NCBI GenBank assembly: GCA_900547785.1
Contig: URIB01000003.1
Span: 1 to 64,000, forward strand
DNA from: an uncultured Dialister sp.
Lineage (GTDB): Bacteria > Bacillota > Negativicutes > Veillonellales > Dialisteraceae
Length of the DNA stretch: 64,000 nucleotides
Direction: 5' to 3'
Positions within the stretch are counted from its first letter, which is position 1; every line of letters starts with the position of its first letter. The notes under the pieces are model-generated. The model was not told where the DNA came from, made no database searches, and saw only the letters and a list, made by a program, of their open reading frames with translations. Both the position numbers and the translations under genes were made by a program. Shown piece after piece: positions 27,959-37,124 of this stretch.

Positions 27959-28564
27959 TTATGCTTCGGCTAAAAGTTCTGCCACATAATCCCAGTTGAC
28001 TACCTGGAAGAAATTATCCACATAATCAGCACGACGGTTCTGGTATTTCAGGTAATAAGCATGTTCCCAAACATCAAGACAGAGAATCGGTTTTTTACCT
28101 TCGCTCAGCGGGCAGTCCTGGTTTGCGCTGGATACTACGGCCAACTTATCTCCATCCACTACGAGCCAGGCCCAGCCGCTTCCGAAACGACCGGTAGCTG
28201 CTGCGGCAAATTGCTTTTTGAATTCATCAAAGGATCCGAAGGATTCATTAATTTTATCAAGCAAAGCACCTTTCAGTTCGGTTGTTCCCACCGGTGCCAT
28301 CATTTTCCAAAACAGACTGTGGTTGTAATGACCGCCGCCATTGTTACGTACTGCCGTACGAATTTCTTCCGGTACTTCCTTCAAATGAATCATCAGGTCT
28401 TCGATAGACTTGGAAGCCCATTCCGGATAGTTTTCCACTGCTTTGTTCAAATTATTTACATAGGTTGCATGATGCTTATCATGATGCACTTCCATGGTCT
28501 TTGCGTCGATGACCGGTTCCAATGCATCAAAACTGTAAGGTAAATCTGGTAATTTAAAAGCCAT
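27959..28564 (-). CDS. sodA: Superoxide dismutase, Mn/Fe type
   Basis: Converts superoxide to peroxide and oxygen. The four metal ligands are visible: H27 (MEVHHDKHH), H82 (GGHYNHSLFW), D164 and H168 (LDVWEHAYY). It has 201 residues, the normal length. Mn versus Fe use cannot be settled from sequence alone. It is monocistronic between a strong promoter and a terminator. Confidence 0.97.
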   Translation of the reverse strand: MAFKLPDLPYSFDALEPVIDAKTMEVHHDKHHATYVNNLNKAVENYPEWASKSIEDLMIHLKEVPEEIRTAVRNNGGGHYNHSLFWKMMAPVGTTELKGALLDKINESFGSFDEFKKQFAAAATGRFGSGWAWLVVDGDKLAVVSSANQDCPLSEGKKPILCLDVWEHAYYLKYQNRRADYVDNFFQVVNWDYVAELLAEA

Positions 28565-28601
28565 AATTATGCCCCTTTCAAAATATATATTTGATATTTT
28601 T

Positions 28602-28630
28602 ATTATACACCACTTTATCTATATATGCAA
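28602..28630 (-). promoter_or_regulatory. Promoter of sodA
   Basis: TTGCAT (28625-28630) and TATAAT (28602-28607) with a 17-base spacer, about 40 bases before the start codon. Confidence 0.8.
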
Positions 28631-28677
28631 ATATATCGATATGATTTATTTTTATTCTTTTTTACTATTTGATATTC

Positions 28678-28723
28678 AAAAACCGCCCCTTGCAATCAGC
28701 ATTACTCTGATCACAAGGGGCGG
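28678..28723 (-). terminator. Terminator of glyQS
   Basis: CCGCCCCTT / AAGGGGCGG stem (28715-28723 with 28683-28691) followed by a U run at 28678-28682. Confidence 0.88.
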
Positions 28724-28745
28724 CGTATATGAAGGCGTTTTCAAA

Positions 28746-30797
28746 TTAAACGAGCCGGCTTAAATCTCCCCAGTCCATATAAACTTCAAGTACTTTTACA
28801 AGCAGGGAAATTCTGTTATTTTTCACAGCTTCATTATCTACCATAACCATAACCGTATCGAGATATGCATTAACAGGTGCCGTCAGTTCTTTCAGATACG
28901 GCAATGCATCCGCATATCGGTACTCGCGATAAGCCTGTGCCACAGGTTCTGATACTTTTACGAATGCCGCATAAAGAGTTTTTTCTGCTTCCTCTTCAAA
29001 TAAGCCGGGATCCACTTCACCAGCATGTTTGCCTTTTGTGATATTCGCAAGACGTGTCACTGCCTGACGGAGCTCTTCTTCTCCCTTGATATGACTGTCC
29101 AACATGGATTGTGCTTTCAGGAACAATGCATATATATCATTAATTTCTCCTGATAAAACGGCATCAATAACATCATAGTCGATTTTTTTATCAAGCAGTA
29201 TCGTTTTGATTCTCTGGCGGAAGAAATCTTCTATTTGCATAACTGCTGTTTCTTTCTTTTCTGTTTCCCCCGGCAGCAGTTTCAGCGCTTCTTCGATTCC
29301 TTTTCTTATATCCCAGTGTATTTTTCCGTCCACAAGAATATTGACGGCACCGATTGTCTGCCGGCGCAAGGCAAACGGATCCTGTGAACCCGTGGGTATC
29401 AATCCGCGGAGGAAGGTCGCTGCCAGATTATCAAGTTTATCTGCCAGGGAAAGGGCTCTGCCGATGGCGCTCTGAGGCAAAATATCACCGGCAAAACGCG
29501 GCATATATTGTTCAAATATCGCATCTGCCACATCTTTATCCTCTCCGTCAAGAAGAGCATATTCTCTACCCATTTCTCCCTGCAATTCAGTAAATTCGGT
29601 AACCATTCCCGTTGCAAGATCAGACTTGGAAAGGAAAGCGGCCCGCCGGACTTTTTCCGTTTCTTCCGGGGAAAAGCCCCAGTCGGCAGCGATAAGAGAA
29701 ACCATTTTAACCAGTCTGTCCGCTTTATCTAAAAGCGTACCGAGGCCTTCCTGGTAATTGATACGCTTTATATCCTCTCTCCGTTCTTCCAACGATTTTT
29801 TGCGGTCTCCGTCATAGAAAAATTTTGCATCGTCAAGGCGTGCCCGAAGTACCTTTTCATTACCGGCCTGCACATTATGAACGGCTTTGTCTCCTCCGTT
29901 TCTCACGGTCAGGAAATAGGGCATGAGCGATCCGTCTTTTCTCCGTACAGGATAATATCTCTGATGATCTCTCATAGGAGTAACAATAGCCGGTACGGGG
30001 AGTTTTAAAAATTCTTCATCAATCTTACCGTACAGTGGTGTCGGGTACTCGACCAGATAGTTAATTTCTTCCAAGAGCCCGGCATTGGGCCAGACTTCTC
30101 CGACCAGTTCATCAGCTACTTTTTTCAGCCCCCGGGAAATCATATCTCTTCTTTCGTCCTGATCTACCATAACAAAAGCTTTTTCCATAATGGCTTTATA
30201 CTCTTCGGGACGGGTTATTTTTACCGGTTCCTTGCAGAGGAAACGATGCCCGCGGCTGATATTTCCGCTTTTTACATGTGCAAATTCCATAGGAATAATC
30301 TTATCATCCGCAAGTGCGACAATCCAGCGGACAGGGCGGATAAAGTGGGCTTCTTCATCAGCCCAGCGCATGCTTCTTGAAAAATTCAGTCCGGTAATAA
30401 GAGATGTAAATAATTCGGGCAAAATATTTTCTACCGGCTGTCCTTTATTTATCACTTCTGCCCAGGTATATTCACCTTCTTTGACCAGCTGTGACGGGTC
30501 GATATGCTGGCCTCTTGCAAATCCCAGCGCCGCCTTTGTCGGATTTCCATTTTCATCAAACGCTGCTTTTACAGACGGTCCGCGTTTCTTTACTTCTTCA
30601 TCAGGCTGTGCATCGGCTGCTTGTTTTACAATAACGGCCAGACGGCGGGGCGTTGCATATACCTCTGTTTTTTCGAAAGAAATACGGGCTTCTTTCAGTT
30701 TCATATCAACCAGTTCACGAAGCTGATCGACAACACCGGACATGATATTGGCCGGCATTTCTTCGGTCCCTATTTCAAGAAGAAGGTTTTTACTCAT
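28746..30797 (-). CDS. glyS: Glycine--tRNA ligase, beta subunit
   Basis: The 683-residue beta subunit of the bacterial alpha2-beta2 glycyl-tRNA synthetase; it binds tRNA-Gly. It opens with MSKNLLLEIGTEEMPA, the family signature. Other family segments are FSRSMRW, FIRPVRWIVAL and PVPAIVTPMRDHQRYYPV, and the DALR-type anticodon domain forms the C-terminus. Its ATG overlaps the glyQ stop by four bases (ATGA), so the subunits are made together. Confidence 0.98.
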   Translation of the reverse strand: MSKNLLLEIGTEEMPANIMSGVVDQLRELVDMKLKEARISFEKTEVYATPRRLAVIVKQAADAQPDEEVKKRGPSVKAAFDENGNPTKAALGFARGQHIDPSQLVKEGEYTWAEVINKGQPVENILPELFTSLITGLNFSRSMRWADEEAHFIRPVRWIVALADDKIIPMEFAHVKSGNISRGHRFLCKEPVKITRPEEYKAIMEKAFVMVDQDERRDMISRGLKKVADELVGEVWPNAGLLEEINYLVEYPTPLYGKIDEEFLKLPVPAIVTPMRDHQRYYPVRRKDGSLMPYFLTVRNGGDKAVHNVQAGNEKVLRARLDDAKFFYDGDRKKSLEERREDIKRINYQEGLGTLLDKADRLVKMVSLIAADWGFSPEETEKVRRAAFLSKSDLATGMVTEFTELQGEMGREYALLDGEDKDVADAIFEQYMPRFAGDILPQSAIGRALSLADKLDNLAATFLRGLIPTGSQDPFALRRQTIGAVNILVDGKIHWDIRKGIEEALKLLPGETEKKETAVMQIEDFFRQRIKTILLDKKIDYDVIDAVLSGEINDIYALFLKAQSMLDSHIKGEEELRQAVTRLANITKGKHAGEVDPGLFEEEAEKTLYAAFVKVSEPVAQAYREYRYADALPYLKELTAPVNAYLDTVMVMVDNEAVKNNRISLLVKVLEVYMDWGDLSRLV

Positions 30798-31675
30798 TTC
30801 CGGTCACTTCCTTTCAGCATGGGGAATCCCAATTCTTTTCTTTTCTTTAAATATGCTTTTGCACACATACGTGCCATACTTCTCACACGACCGATATATT
30901 CGGTTCGTTCGGAAAGAGATATTGCTCCTCCCGCATCAAGAAGGTTAAAAGTATGAGAACATTTCAATACATAGTCATAAGCGGGAAGCACATAACCTGC
31001 TTTGATGATACGGGTCGCTTCCTTTTCATACATATCAAAAAGGCGGAAAAGCATATCATGATCCGATAAATCATAGCTGTAAACAGACTGCTCATACTCA
31101 TTTTCATGCCAGATGTCACCATACGTAACACCCTTTGTCCATTCCAAATCATATACATTGTCTTTTTCCTGTATATACATGGCAATTCGTTCCAGCCCAT
31201 AAGTAATTTCAACCGAAACAGGATGTTCGTCAATGCCGCCGATTTGTTGGAAATAGGTAAATTGTGTAATTTCCATTCCGTCAAGCCAGACTTCCCAGCC
31301 GATACCCCAAGCGCCCAGCGTAGGAGATTCCCAATTATCTTCTACAAAACGGATATCATGCTCTTCCGGATCAATGCCAAGCTCTTTCAAGCTTTCCAGA
31401 TAAGTTTCCTGAATATCGTCAGGCGAGGGTTTCATAATAACCTGGAATTGGTGATGCTGATAAAGCCGGTTCGGGTTATCTCCGTAGCGACCGTCATCAG
31501 GACGGCGGGATGGTTCTACATAGGCTACATTCCACGGCTCGGGCCCGATAGTTCTGAGAAAAGTGGCAGGATTCATTGTTCCCGCTCCCTTTTCCACATC
31601 ATAGGACTGTTGAAGAACACAGCCCCGGGCTGACCAGAATTTCTGGAGTGCTAAAATCATGTCTTGTAATGTCAT
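30794..31675 (-). CDS. glyQ: Glycine--tRNA ligase, alpha subunit
   Basis: Catalytic class II subunit (293 residues). Family segments include SARGCVLQQSYDVEKGAGTMNPATFLR (starting near residue 15), YVEPSRRPDDGRYGDNPNR and LGAWGIGWEVWLDGMEITQFTYFQQ. It is first in the glyQS operon and directly preceded by a glycine T-box leader. The two-gene glyQ/glyS form contrasts with the single-chain enzyme of many Gram-positive bacteria. Confidence 0.98.
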   Translation of the reverse strand: MTLQDMILALQKFWSARGCVLQQSYDVEKGAGTMNPATFLRTIGPEPWNVAYVEPSRRPDDGRYGDNPNRLYQHHQFQVIMKPSPDDIQETYLESLKELGIDPEEHDIRFVEDNWESPTLGAWGIGWEVWLDGMEITQFTYFQQIGGIDEHPVSVEITYGLERIAMYIQEKDNVYDLEWTKGVTYGDIWHENEYEQSVYSYDLSDHDMLFRLFDMYEKEATRIIKAGYVLPAYDYVLKCSHTFNLLDAGGAISLSERTEYIGRVRSMARMCAKAYLKKRKELGFPMLKGSDRK

Positions 31676-31691
31676 ATTTCCTCCTGCACAT

Positions 31692-31893
31692 AAAAAATCC
31701 CCGCAACATCATGTTGCAGGGACGAATTTCAAATCCGCGGTTCCACCCTCATTGGCATTATGCCCACCTTCATTGGATAGCTGTCCTACTCCGTTCAGAC
31801 AGCAGCTCGGAAACGCCTTCCGCATACAACCGGACTCTCACCATCACCGGATCGCTGATTATGCGTACTCCTTTTCCTCATTGCCGTAATTAT
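31692..31893 (-). promoter_or_regulatory. T-box leader of glyQS
   Basis: The core GGGTGGAACCGCGG (complement of 31735-31748) is followed by a terminator stem (31698-31707 with 31713-31722) and six U residues at 31692-31697. The upstream half contains several hairpins consistent with stem I. It should sense uncharged tRNA-Gly. The specifier was not resolved by eye. Confidence 0.93.
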
Positions 31894-31899
31894 ATTCCT

Positions 31900-31928
31900 A
31901 TATTAACAACGGAACTGAAAAAAGTCAA
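31900..31928 (-). promoter_or_regulatory. Promoter of glyQS
   Basis: TTGACT (31923-31928) and TAATAT (31900-31905) with a 17-base spacer. Confidence 0.8.
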
Positions 31929-32004
31929 AAAGTTTTTCGGAATTCTTTTCTTTATAAAACACTCTGCCTTATCTGTTTTTCTTTCTCGTATACTTTTTAT
32001 CTGC

Positions 32005-32039
32005 AAAAATGATGGTACCCCTCCGCAGAATACCATCAT
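32005..32039 (-). terminator. Terminator of the suf operon
   Basis: ATGATGGTA / TACCATCAT stem (32031-32039 and 32009-32017) followed by a short U run. Confidence 0.82.
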
Positions 32040-32049
32040 CATTTTCTTT

Positions 32050-32487
32050 CTATTCTTTTTGTAATTTTTCCAGAGCCAACTCCAGTGTATGCCAGCCGAG
32101 AGTTGCACATTTTACACGAACCGGCATTTTTGAAATATCTTTCAGTGTGACCGCTGCTTCGAGCTCTTCCAAAACGTCCTCATCAGTGACATCACCACGT
32201 ATCATTCCGAGAAACACATGGCAAAGCCGCAAAGCTTCTTCCACCGTTTTTCCCTGAAGCAGCTCAGCCATCATCGATGTGGAGGCCTGACTGATTGCAC
32301 AGCCGCTTCCCGTGTAGGCAAGATCACGGATCACGCCTTTATCTACTTTGACCTCAATTTCAATATCGTCGCCGCAACTAGGATTGTGTCCGTGTTCATG
32401 AATCGTCGGGTTCTCCATTTTTCTTTTATTCGTCATATCCCGGTTATATTCCAGAATCAGGTCTGTATACAGTTGTTGTAAATCCAT
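32050..32487 (-). CDS. sufU: SufU zinc-dependent sulfurtransferase
   Basis: Accepts persulfide sulfur from SufS and passes it to the SufBCD scaffold. The zinc-site residues are visible: Cys38 and Asp40 in NPSCGDD, Cys63 in GSGCAIS, and Cys127 in RVKCATLGW. It has 145 residues. This is the Gram-positive partner that replaces SufE. Its ATG overlaps the sufS stop by one base. Confidence 0.95.
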   Translation of the reverse strand: MDLQQLYTDLILEYNRDMTNKRKMENPTIHEHGHNPSCGDDIEIEVKVDKGVIRDLAYTGSGCAISQASTSMMAELLQGKTVEEALRLCHVFLGMIRGDVTDEDVLEELEAAVTLKDISKMPVRVKCATLGWHTLELALEKLQKE

Positions 32488-33719
32488 CAGTCATCATACC
32501 CCATTATTTTCCGTACATTTTTCAATTTTTCCAAAAAATAATCTACTTCGTCTACGGTATTGTAGAAATAGAAGCTGGCACGGCAAGTCGCATTGATTCC
32601 CAAATATCGGTGAAGAGGTTCCGCACAGTGATGACCTGTACGTATACAGATTCCGTCATGGGAAAGAATTTGTGCTACATCATGAGGATGTACTCCTTCT
32701 ACGGTAAATGATACGAGTCCCTCTTTTTCCTCTGCACGGTCTGTGCCGACAATGTGGATGAAAGGTAATTTTTTCATACCTTCTATCGCACGGGATACGA
32801 GTTTCTTTTCCTGTGCCCTGATTTCATCATAACCGACAGATTCTATGTAACGAATTGCCGCCACAAGCCCGACAGCGCCTTCCACATATTGCGTCCCCGC
32901 CTCAAATTTCGCCGGCAACTCTGCATAGGTCGTGTCCTGCTCATAGACATTTTCTATCATATCACCACCCAAAAGAAACGGTTCCATTTCGTTTAAAAGT
33001 TTTTCCTTGCCGTAAAGGACTCCTATACCGCCGAGAGAACACATTTTATGCCCGGAAAAGGCAAAAAAGTCGCAATCCAGTTCCTGTACATTGACTTGCA
33101 TATGGGGAATGCTTTGCGCTCCGTCAAGAACCACTACGGCTCCGTGTTTATGAGCCCTTTCAATCAGGACTTTCGCGTCAAACTTGATTCCCATTACATT
33201 GCTGACCTGGGCAAATGCCAAAATTTTGACAGCCGGGTTATCAATTTTTTTCAAGTCTTCTTCTAAGAAATGTCCTGTTTTCTTGTCTATATAAATATAG
33301 TCCAGAACCGCCCCCGTTTTTTTTGCAACCCGCTGCCAGGGCACCAGATTTGAATGATGCTCCGTAATCGGAATAAGAATACGATCTCCCGGTTTCAGCA
33401 GGGTTTCGCCATAAGAACGGGCCACCAGATTTAAGCTTTCTGATGTATTTCTTGTATAGATAATTTCTTTTTCGCTCTTTGCACCTATAAAATCTTTTAC
33501 TGCCGTTTTAGAGCCGTCATAGACCTCGGAAGCGCTTATCGCAAATACATGAGCCCCTCTGTGGGGATTCCCGTTTTGATGCAGTATATAATTTGTCACT
33601 GCCTCCACAACGGGGCGCGGACGTTGCGTGGTGGCCGCATTATCAAAGTAGACGACACGATGTCCGTTTACTTTTGTTTCCAAAATAGGAAAATCTTTTC
33701 TGATGAGTCCGGTATCCAT
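32487..33719 (-). CDS. sufS: Cysteine desulfurase SufS
   Basis: PLP enzyme that mobilises sulfur from cysteine. Family segments are YFDNAATTQRP near residue 25, ITEHHSNLVPW, the PLP-lysine region FSGHKMCSLGGIG near 225, and the catalytic cysteine in RTGHHCAEPLHRY near 360. The second of two adjacent ATG codons (33719) is preferred because GGAGG lies four bases upstream; the first ATG is at 33722. Either start overlaps the sufD stop. Length 410 residues. Confidence 0.96.
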   Translation of the reverse strand: MDTGLIRKDFPILETKVNGHRVVYFDNAATTQRPRPVVEAVTNYILHQNGNPHRGAHVFAISASEVYDGSKTAVKDFIGAKSEKEIIYTRNTSESLNLVARSYGETLLKPGDRILIPITEHHSNLVPWQRVAKKTGAVLDYIYIDKKTGHFLEEDLKKIDNPAVKILAFAQVSNVMGIKFDAKVLIERAHKHGAVVVLDGAQSIPHMQVNVQELDCDFFAFSGHKMCSLGGIGVLYGKEKLLNEMEPFLLGGDMIENVYEQDTTYAELPAKFEAGTQYVEGAVGLVAAIRYIESVGYDEIRAQEKKLVSRAIEGMKKLPFIHIVGTDRAEEKEGLVSFTVEGVHPHDVAQILSHDGICIRTGHHCAEPLHRYLGINATCRASFYFYNTVDEVDYFLEKLKNVRKIMGYDD

Positions 33720-34762
33720 CATGCCTCCTCAGCTTCTAATTTTTTTCTTACGATAGCCAGCACATCTTCCTGCAAGCTTTCATCCATCCGGTCTACCAGA
33801 GGACGTATTAATGATTCAACAACTATACGGCGTGCTTCTTCCAGAGAAAATCCGCGGGTCATTAAAAAATAAATAACCTGGTTATCCAACTGTCCCGAGC
33901 TGGATGCATGGTTGCCGATTACGTTATCTTCCGTACATAAAAGCAGGGGCAACGAAACATTTCTGGTTGTAGGACTGAGTTGTATCGCATAGTCGCCCTC
34001 ATCACCGACAGAACCGCTGCATCCGCGCTTGAAATCCAGTGTACCGCGGAACGTCTTCGATGACCGTTCCGAAAGTGAGCCTTTCACATCAATCTGTGCT
34101 TTCGTTTCCTTTCCTACGTGATCGATGTGATAAAACAGATCGAGATGCTGCGTACCGCCGGCAGCATAGACAGTTCCCTCATTGATTTCCGACTTGTCGC
34201 CCGAAAGTTTTCCGTAACTGTGCAAAATTGATTTTTCTCCGACCATTTTTGCTGCCACAAATTGAGCCTTTGCTTCTTTCCCTGCCAAAATATTTCTTTC
34301 TTCATAGAAAGAAGTTTTTTCAAAGCCTTTCTCCAAAGAAGACACAGTGAGACACGAATTTTCTTCCAACTCATAGAAAGAAGAAACCACTACCGTCGCC
34401 TCTTCTTTGCCGCCACAGCTATTCCACACCAAGTGAAGGCGGGAATTCTTATGAAGTTTAAAGATAAAACGTCCTGCAAAGTCCGGCACGTCTGTGTCGG
34501 TATTTATAGAAATAACAAGATTCGCTTCCGTTTCTCCGGGGATTTCTATAGTGTAGGTTTTTCCCTGCCCCGAAGCTGAAGTAACCTCCGGTGCCGTTTC
34601 GTTATAATCAGACGGCCATATACCGCCTGCACGGACATAGGCTGTATCTGAAAATACAACTTCTGCCAAACGGGATGGCGCTTTAAATAACAACGGGCTG
34701 TCATTGCTTTTTAAATATCTGTATGTAATCAGCGGCAGCCGGTTTGCCTGAATTGTTTCCAT
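33719..34762 (-). CDS. sufD: Fe-S assembly scaffold component SufD
   Basis: A 347-residue SufB/D-family protein that forms the SufBC2D scaffold. The C-terminal SufBD core shows RTFRGTLDFKRGCSGSVGDEGDYAIQL and ends with the typical YFLMTRGFSLEEARRIV region. The N-terminal part is less conserved, as in other SufD proteins. AAGGAGG precedes the start. It lies between sufB and sufS. Confidence 0.92.
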   Translation of the reverse strand: METIQANRLPLITYRYLKSNDSPLLFKAPSRLAEVVFSDTAYVRAGGIWPSDYNETAPEVTSASGQGKTYTIEIPGETEANLVISINTDTDVPDFAGRFIFKLHKNSRLHLVWNSCGGKEEATVVVSSFYELEENSCLTVSSLEKGFEKTSFYEERNILAGKEAKAQFVAAKMVGEKSILHSYGKLSGDKSEINEGTVYAAGGTQHLDLFYHIDHVGKETKAQIDVKGSLSERSSKTFRGTLDFKRGCSGSVGDEGDYAIQLSPTTRNVSLPLLLCTEDNVIGNHASSSGQLDNQVIYFLMTRGFSLEEARRIVVESLIRPLVDRMDESLQEDVLAIVRKKLEAEEA

Positions 34763-34772
34763 AACTGCCTCC

Positions 34773-36185
34773 TTAACCTATAGCACCCTCAAATTCCAAA
34801 TCAATGAGCCTGTTCATTTCCACCGCATATTCCAGCGGGAGTGCCTTGGAAATCGGTTCCGCAAATCCGCGGACCAGCATGGCCTTTGCATCTTCCTCCG
34901 ACAGGCCACGGCTCATTAAATAGTAAATATCCTCTTCAGAAATACGACCGATTTTTGCCTCATGCCCTAAATCGATATCGTCATTTTCAATAATAATGGC
35001 CGGTACTGTATCTGAACGCGATTCATTATCGAGCATCAAAGATTCACAGCTGATTGTCCCTTTTGTCCCCGCCGCCTTCGGTCCGATATAGACGACGCCG
35101 CGGTACAAAGCGGTACCTCCGCCCTTGGAGATTGATTTCGAATTGATTGTAATATGTGTATTCCGACCCAGTGCTTCTACCTTGGAACCGGTATCAAGAA
35201 ATTGATTTTTACCGGCAAAAGTAATTCCTGTAAATTCACAGGTCGAATGATCTCCTTTGAGAACAGTGTCAGGATACAGGCAGGATGTGTGGGAGCCGAA
35301 AGATCCGCTTACCCATACCATTTCTCCATTATCCTCTACAATCGCTTTTTTCGTATTCAGGTTATACATATTTTTCGACCAGTTTTCAATGGTCGAGTAC
35401 CGGAGCTTTGCTCCTTTCTTTACGAAAAGCTCTACCGCTCCTGCATGAAGATTGGCTACATTGTAACGGGGTGCCGAGCAGCCTTCTATAAAATGACAGG
35501 ACGCTCCTTCTTCTACAATAATCAACGTGTGTTCAAATTGTCCTGCCCCGGGTGCATTCAGACGGAAATAGCTCTGGAGCGGCATTTTTACATCTACGCC
35601 TTTGGGCACATAGACGAATGAACCGCCGGACCATACAGCGTAGTGCAATGCTGCAAATTTATGATATCGCGGTGTAATCAGTTTTCCGAAATAGGGACGT
35701 ATCAGCTCCTCATATTCCTTTACTGCTGTTTCAAAATCTACATAAATGACCCCTTGGTTCTCCAATTCCTGCTGGACATTATGATAAACCACTTCGGAAT
35801 CGTACTGGGCACCTACGCCTGCCAACGACTTCTTTTCCGCTTCAGGAATTCCCAGCCTGTCGAAAGTATCCCGTATATTCTGCGGCAAATCCTCCCAACG
35901 GGCCTTCATCTCGGTTTTAGGACGGATATAGGTATCTATATGATCCATATCCAGCTCGGAAATATCGGGAGCCCACGGCGGTACATCAAGTCCGTTAAAA
36001 ATTTCAAGAGCTTCGAGCCGTTTCCGGAGCATCCATTCCGGCTCTTCTTTTTCTCTTGAAATATCCCGTATCGTATCCTCTGTCAACCCTGTTTTGGCTT
36101 TATAAGCAAATTCAACCTTATCTTTGATGTCATAAACGCTGCGGCTGATGTCATCAATCCGGCTTTTTTTTCTTTCTTCTGCCAT
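34773..36185 (-). CDS. sufB: Fe-S assembly scaffold component SufB
   Basis: A 470-residue core scaffold subunit on which the cluster is built. Family segments are YHNVQQELENQGVIY, SGGSFVYVPKGVDV and GTKGTISCESL near residue 370, with YYLMSRGLSEEDAKAML close to the C-terminus. The ribosome site GAGGTG lies in the last codons of sufC, so translation is coupled. Confidence 0.97.
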   Translation of the reverse strand: MAEERKKSRIDDISRSVYDIKDKVEFAYKAKTGLTEDTIRDISREKEEPEWMLRKRLEALEIFNGLDVPPWAPDISELDMDHIDTYIRPKTEMKARWEDLPQNIRDTFDRLGIPEAEKKSLAGVGAQYDSEVVYHNVQQELENQGVIYVDFETAVKEYEELIRPYFGKLITPRYHKFAALHYAVWSGGSFVYVPKGVDVKMPLQSYFRLNAPGAGQFEHTLIIVEEGASCHFIEGCSAPRYNVANLHAGAVELFVKKGAKLRYSTIENWSKNMYNLNTKKAIVEDNGEMVWVSGSFGSHTSCLYPDTVLKGDHSTCEFTGITFAGKNQFLDTGSKVEALGRNTHITINSKSISKGGGTALYRGVVYIGPKAAGTKGTISCESLMLDNESRSDTVPAIIIENDDIDLGHEAKIGRISEEDIYYLMSRGLSEEDAKAMLVRGFAEPISKALPLEYAVEMNRLIDLEFEGAIG

Positions 36186-36188
36186 CGG

Positions 36189-36932
36189 TCACACCTCTTT
36201 ACGATACGCATCAAACCCGTTCATTTCAATTTCCTCCACCAGTTCGGGACCGCCCTCCCTGACAATCCGTCCGTCAATCAGAACATGGACAAATTCGGGT
36301 CGGATAAACTTCAGAATTTGGTTCAAATGGGTAATTAAAATCAGGGCATTGTTTTCGTTGTGATAATCAGAAATGTTTTTAGATACCACTCTGACCGCAT
36401 CTACATCAAGACCGGAATCCGTTTCATCAAGCATTGCCAATTTGGGTTCCAAAATCCGGAGCTGCAATATTTCACTTTTTTTCCGTTCACCGCCGGAAAA
36501 TCCGTCATTTAAGTAACGGTTTCCGTAAGCAGGATCCATCTGCAGGTCCTGAAGCCGTGACTTCATTAACCGTTTAAAAGGAAACAGTTTCTGTTGCTTT
36601 CCCGAAATGGTTGTTTTTGCCGTGCGGATGAAATTCTCCATCGTAATCCCCGCTACGGAAACAGGATTTTGGAATGACAAAAACAAACCGAGTTTTGCTC
36701 TTTTATCAACAGACAATTCGGTAATATCCTGTCCTTCAAAGAAAATACGGCCTTCTGTGATTTCATAAGCGGGATTTCCCATTATGGCATGGAGCAGTGT
36801 CGATTTCCCCGCTCCGTTTACGCCCATAATGACATGGACTTCCCCTTTATTCACAGAGAAATTAATTCCATGGAGAAGTTCTTTTCCCCCTACCGATACG
36901 TGAAGATTTTCCACGCGAAGTAATTCATCCAT
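36189..36932 (-). CDS. sufC: Fe-S assembly ATPase SufC
   Basis: ABC-type ATPase that drives the scaffold. Walker A GVNGAGKST (about 38-46), the signature FSGGERKKSE and Walker B LAMLDETDSGLD are present. The start at 36932 (MDELLRVENLHV) has GAGGGTG eight bases upstream; a ten-codon upstream extension lacks one. It has 247 residues and is first in sufCBDSU. Confidence 0.97.
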   Translation of the reverse strand: MDELLRVENLHVSVGGKELLHGINFSVNKGEVHVIMGVNGAGKSTLLHAIMGNPAYEITEGRIFFEGQDITELSVDKRAKLGLFLSFQNPVSVAGITMENFIRTAKTTISGKQQKLFPFKRLMKSRLQDLQMDPAYGNRYLNDGFSGGERKKSEILQLRILEPKLAMLDETDSGLDVDAVRVVSKNISDYHNENNALILITHLNQILKFIRPEFVHVLIDGRIVREGGPELVEEIEMNGFDAYRKEV

Positions 36933-37000
36933 TGTATCACCCTCGATATACTGTAAATACATATGAAATTCTCCATATATATGATTAAAAATCTTTATTC

Positions 37001-37029
37001 ATTTTACAGTATTTTTCGATATATGTAAA
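37001..37029 (-). promoter_or_regulatory. Promoter of the suf operon
   Basis: TTTACA (37024-37029) and TAAAAT (37001-37006) with a 17-base spacer. No regulator site was recognised near it. Confidence 0.75.
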
Positions 37030-37080
37030 TAATTCAATATAGAATAAATTATGAAAAACCGCTTGTAAACAGTCCACCGG

Positions 37081-37121
37081 CAATAAAAATATCTCTCCAA
37101 AAATGAAGAGATATTTTTATT
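37081..37121. terminator. Bidirectional terminator after the DEAD-box helicase gene
   Basis: CAATAAAAATATCTCT and its complement flank a short loop, with A and T runs on both sides, directly after the helicase stop. Confidence 0.8.
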
Positions 37122-37124
37122 GAA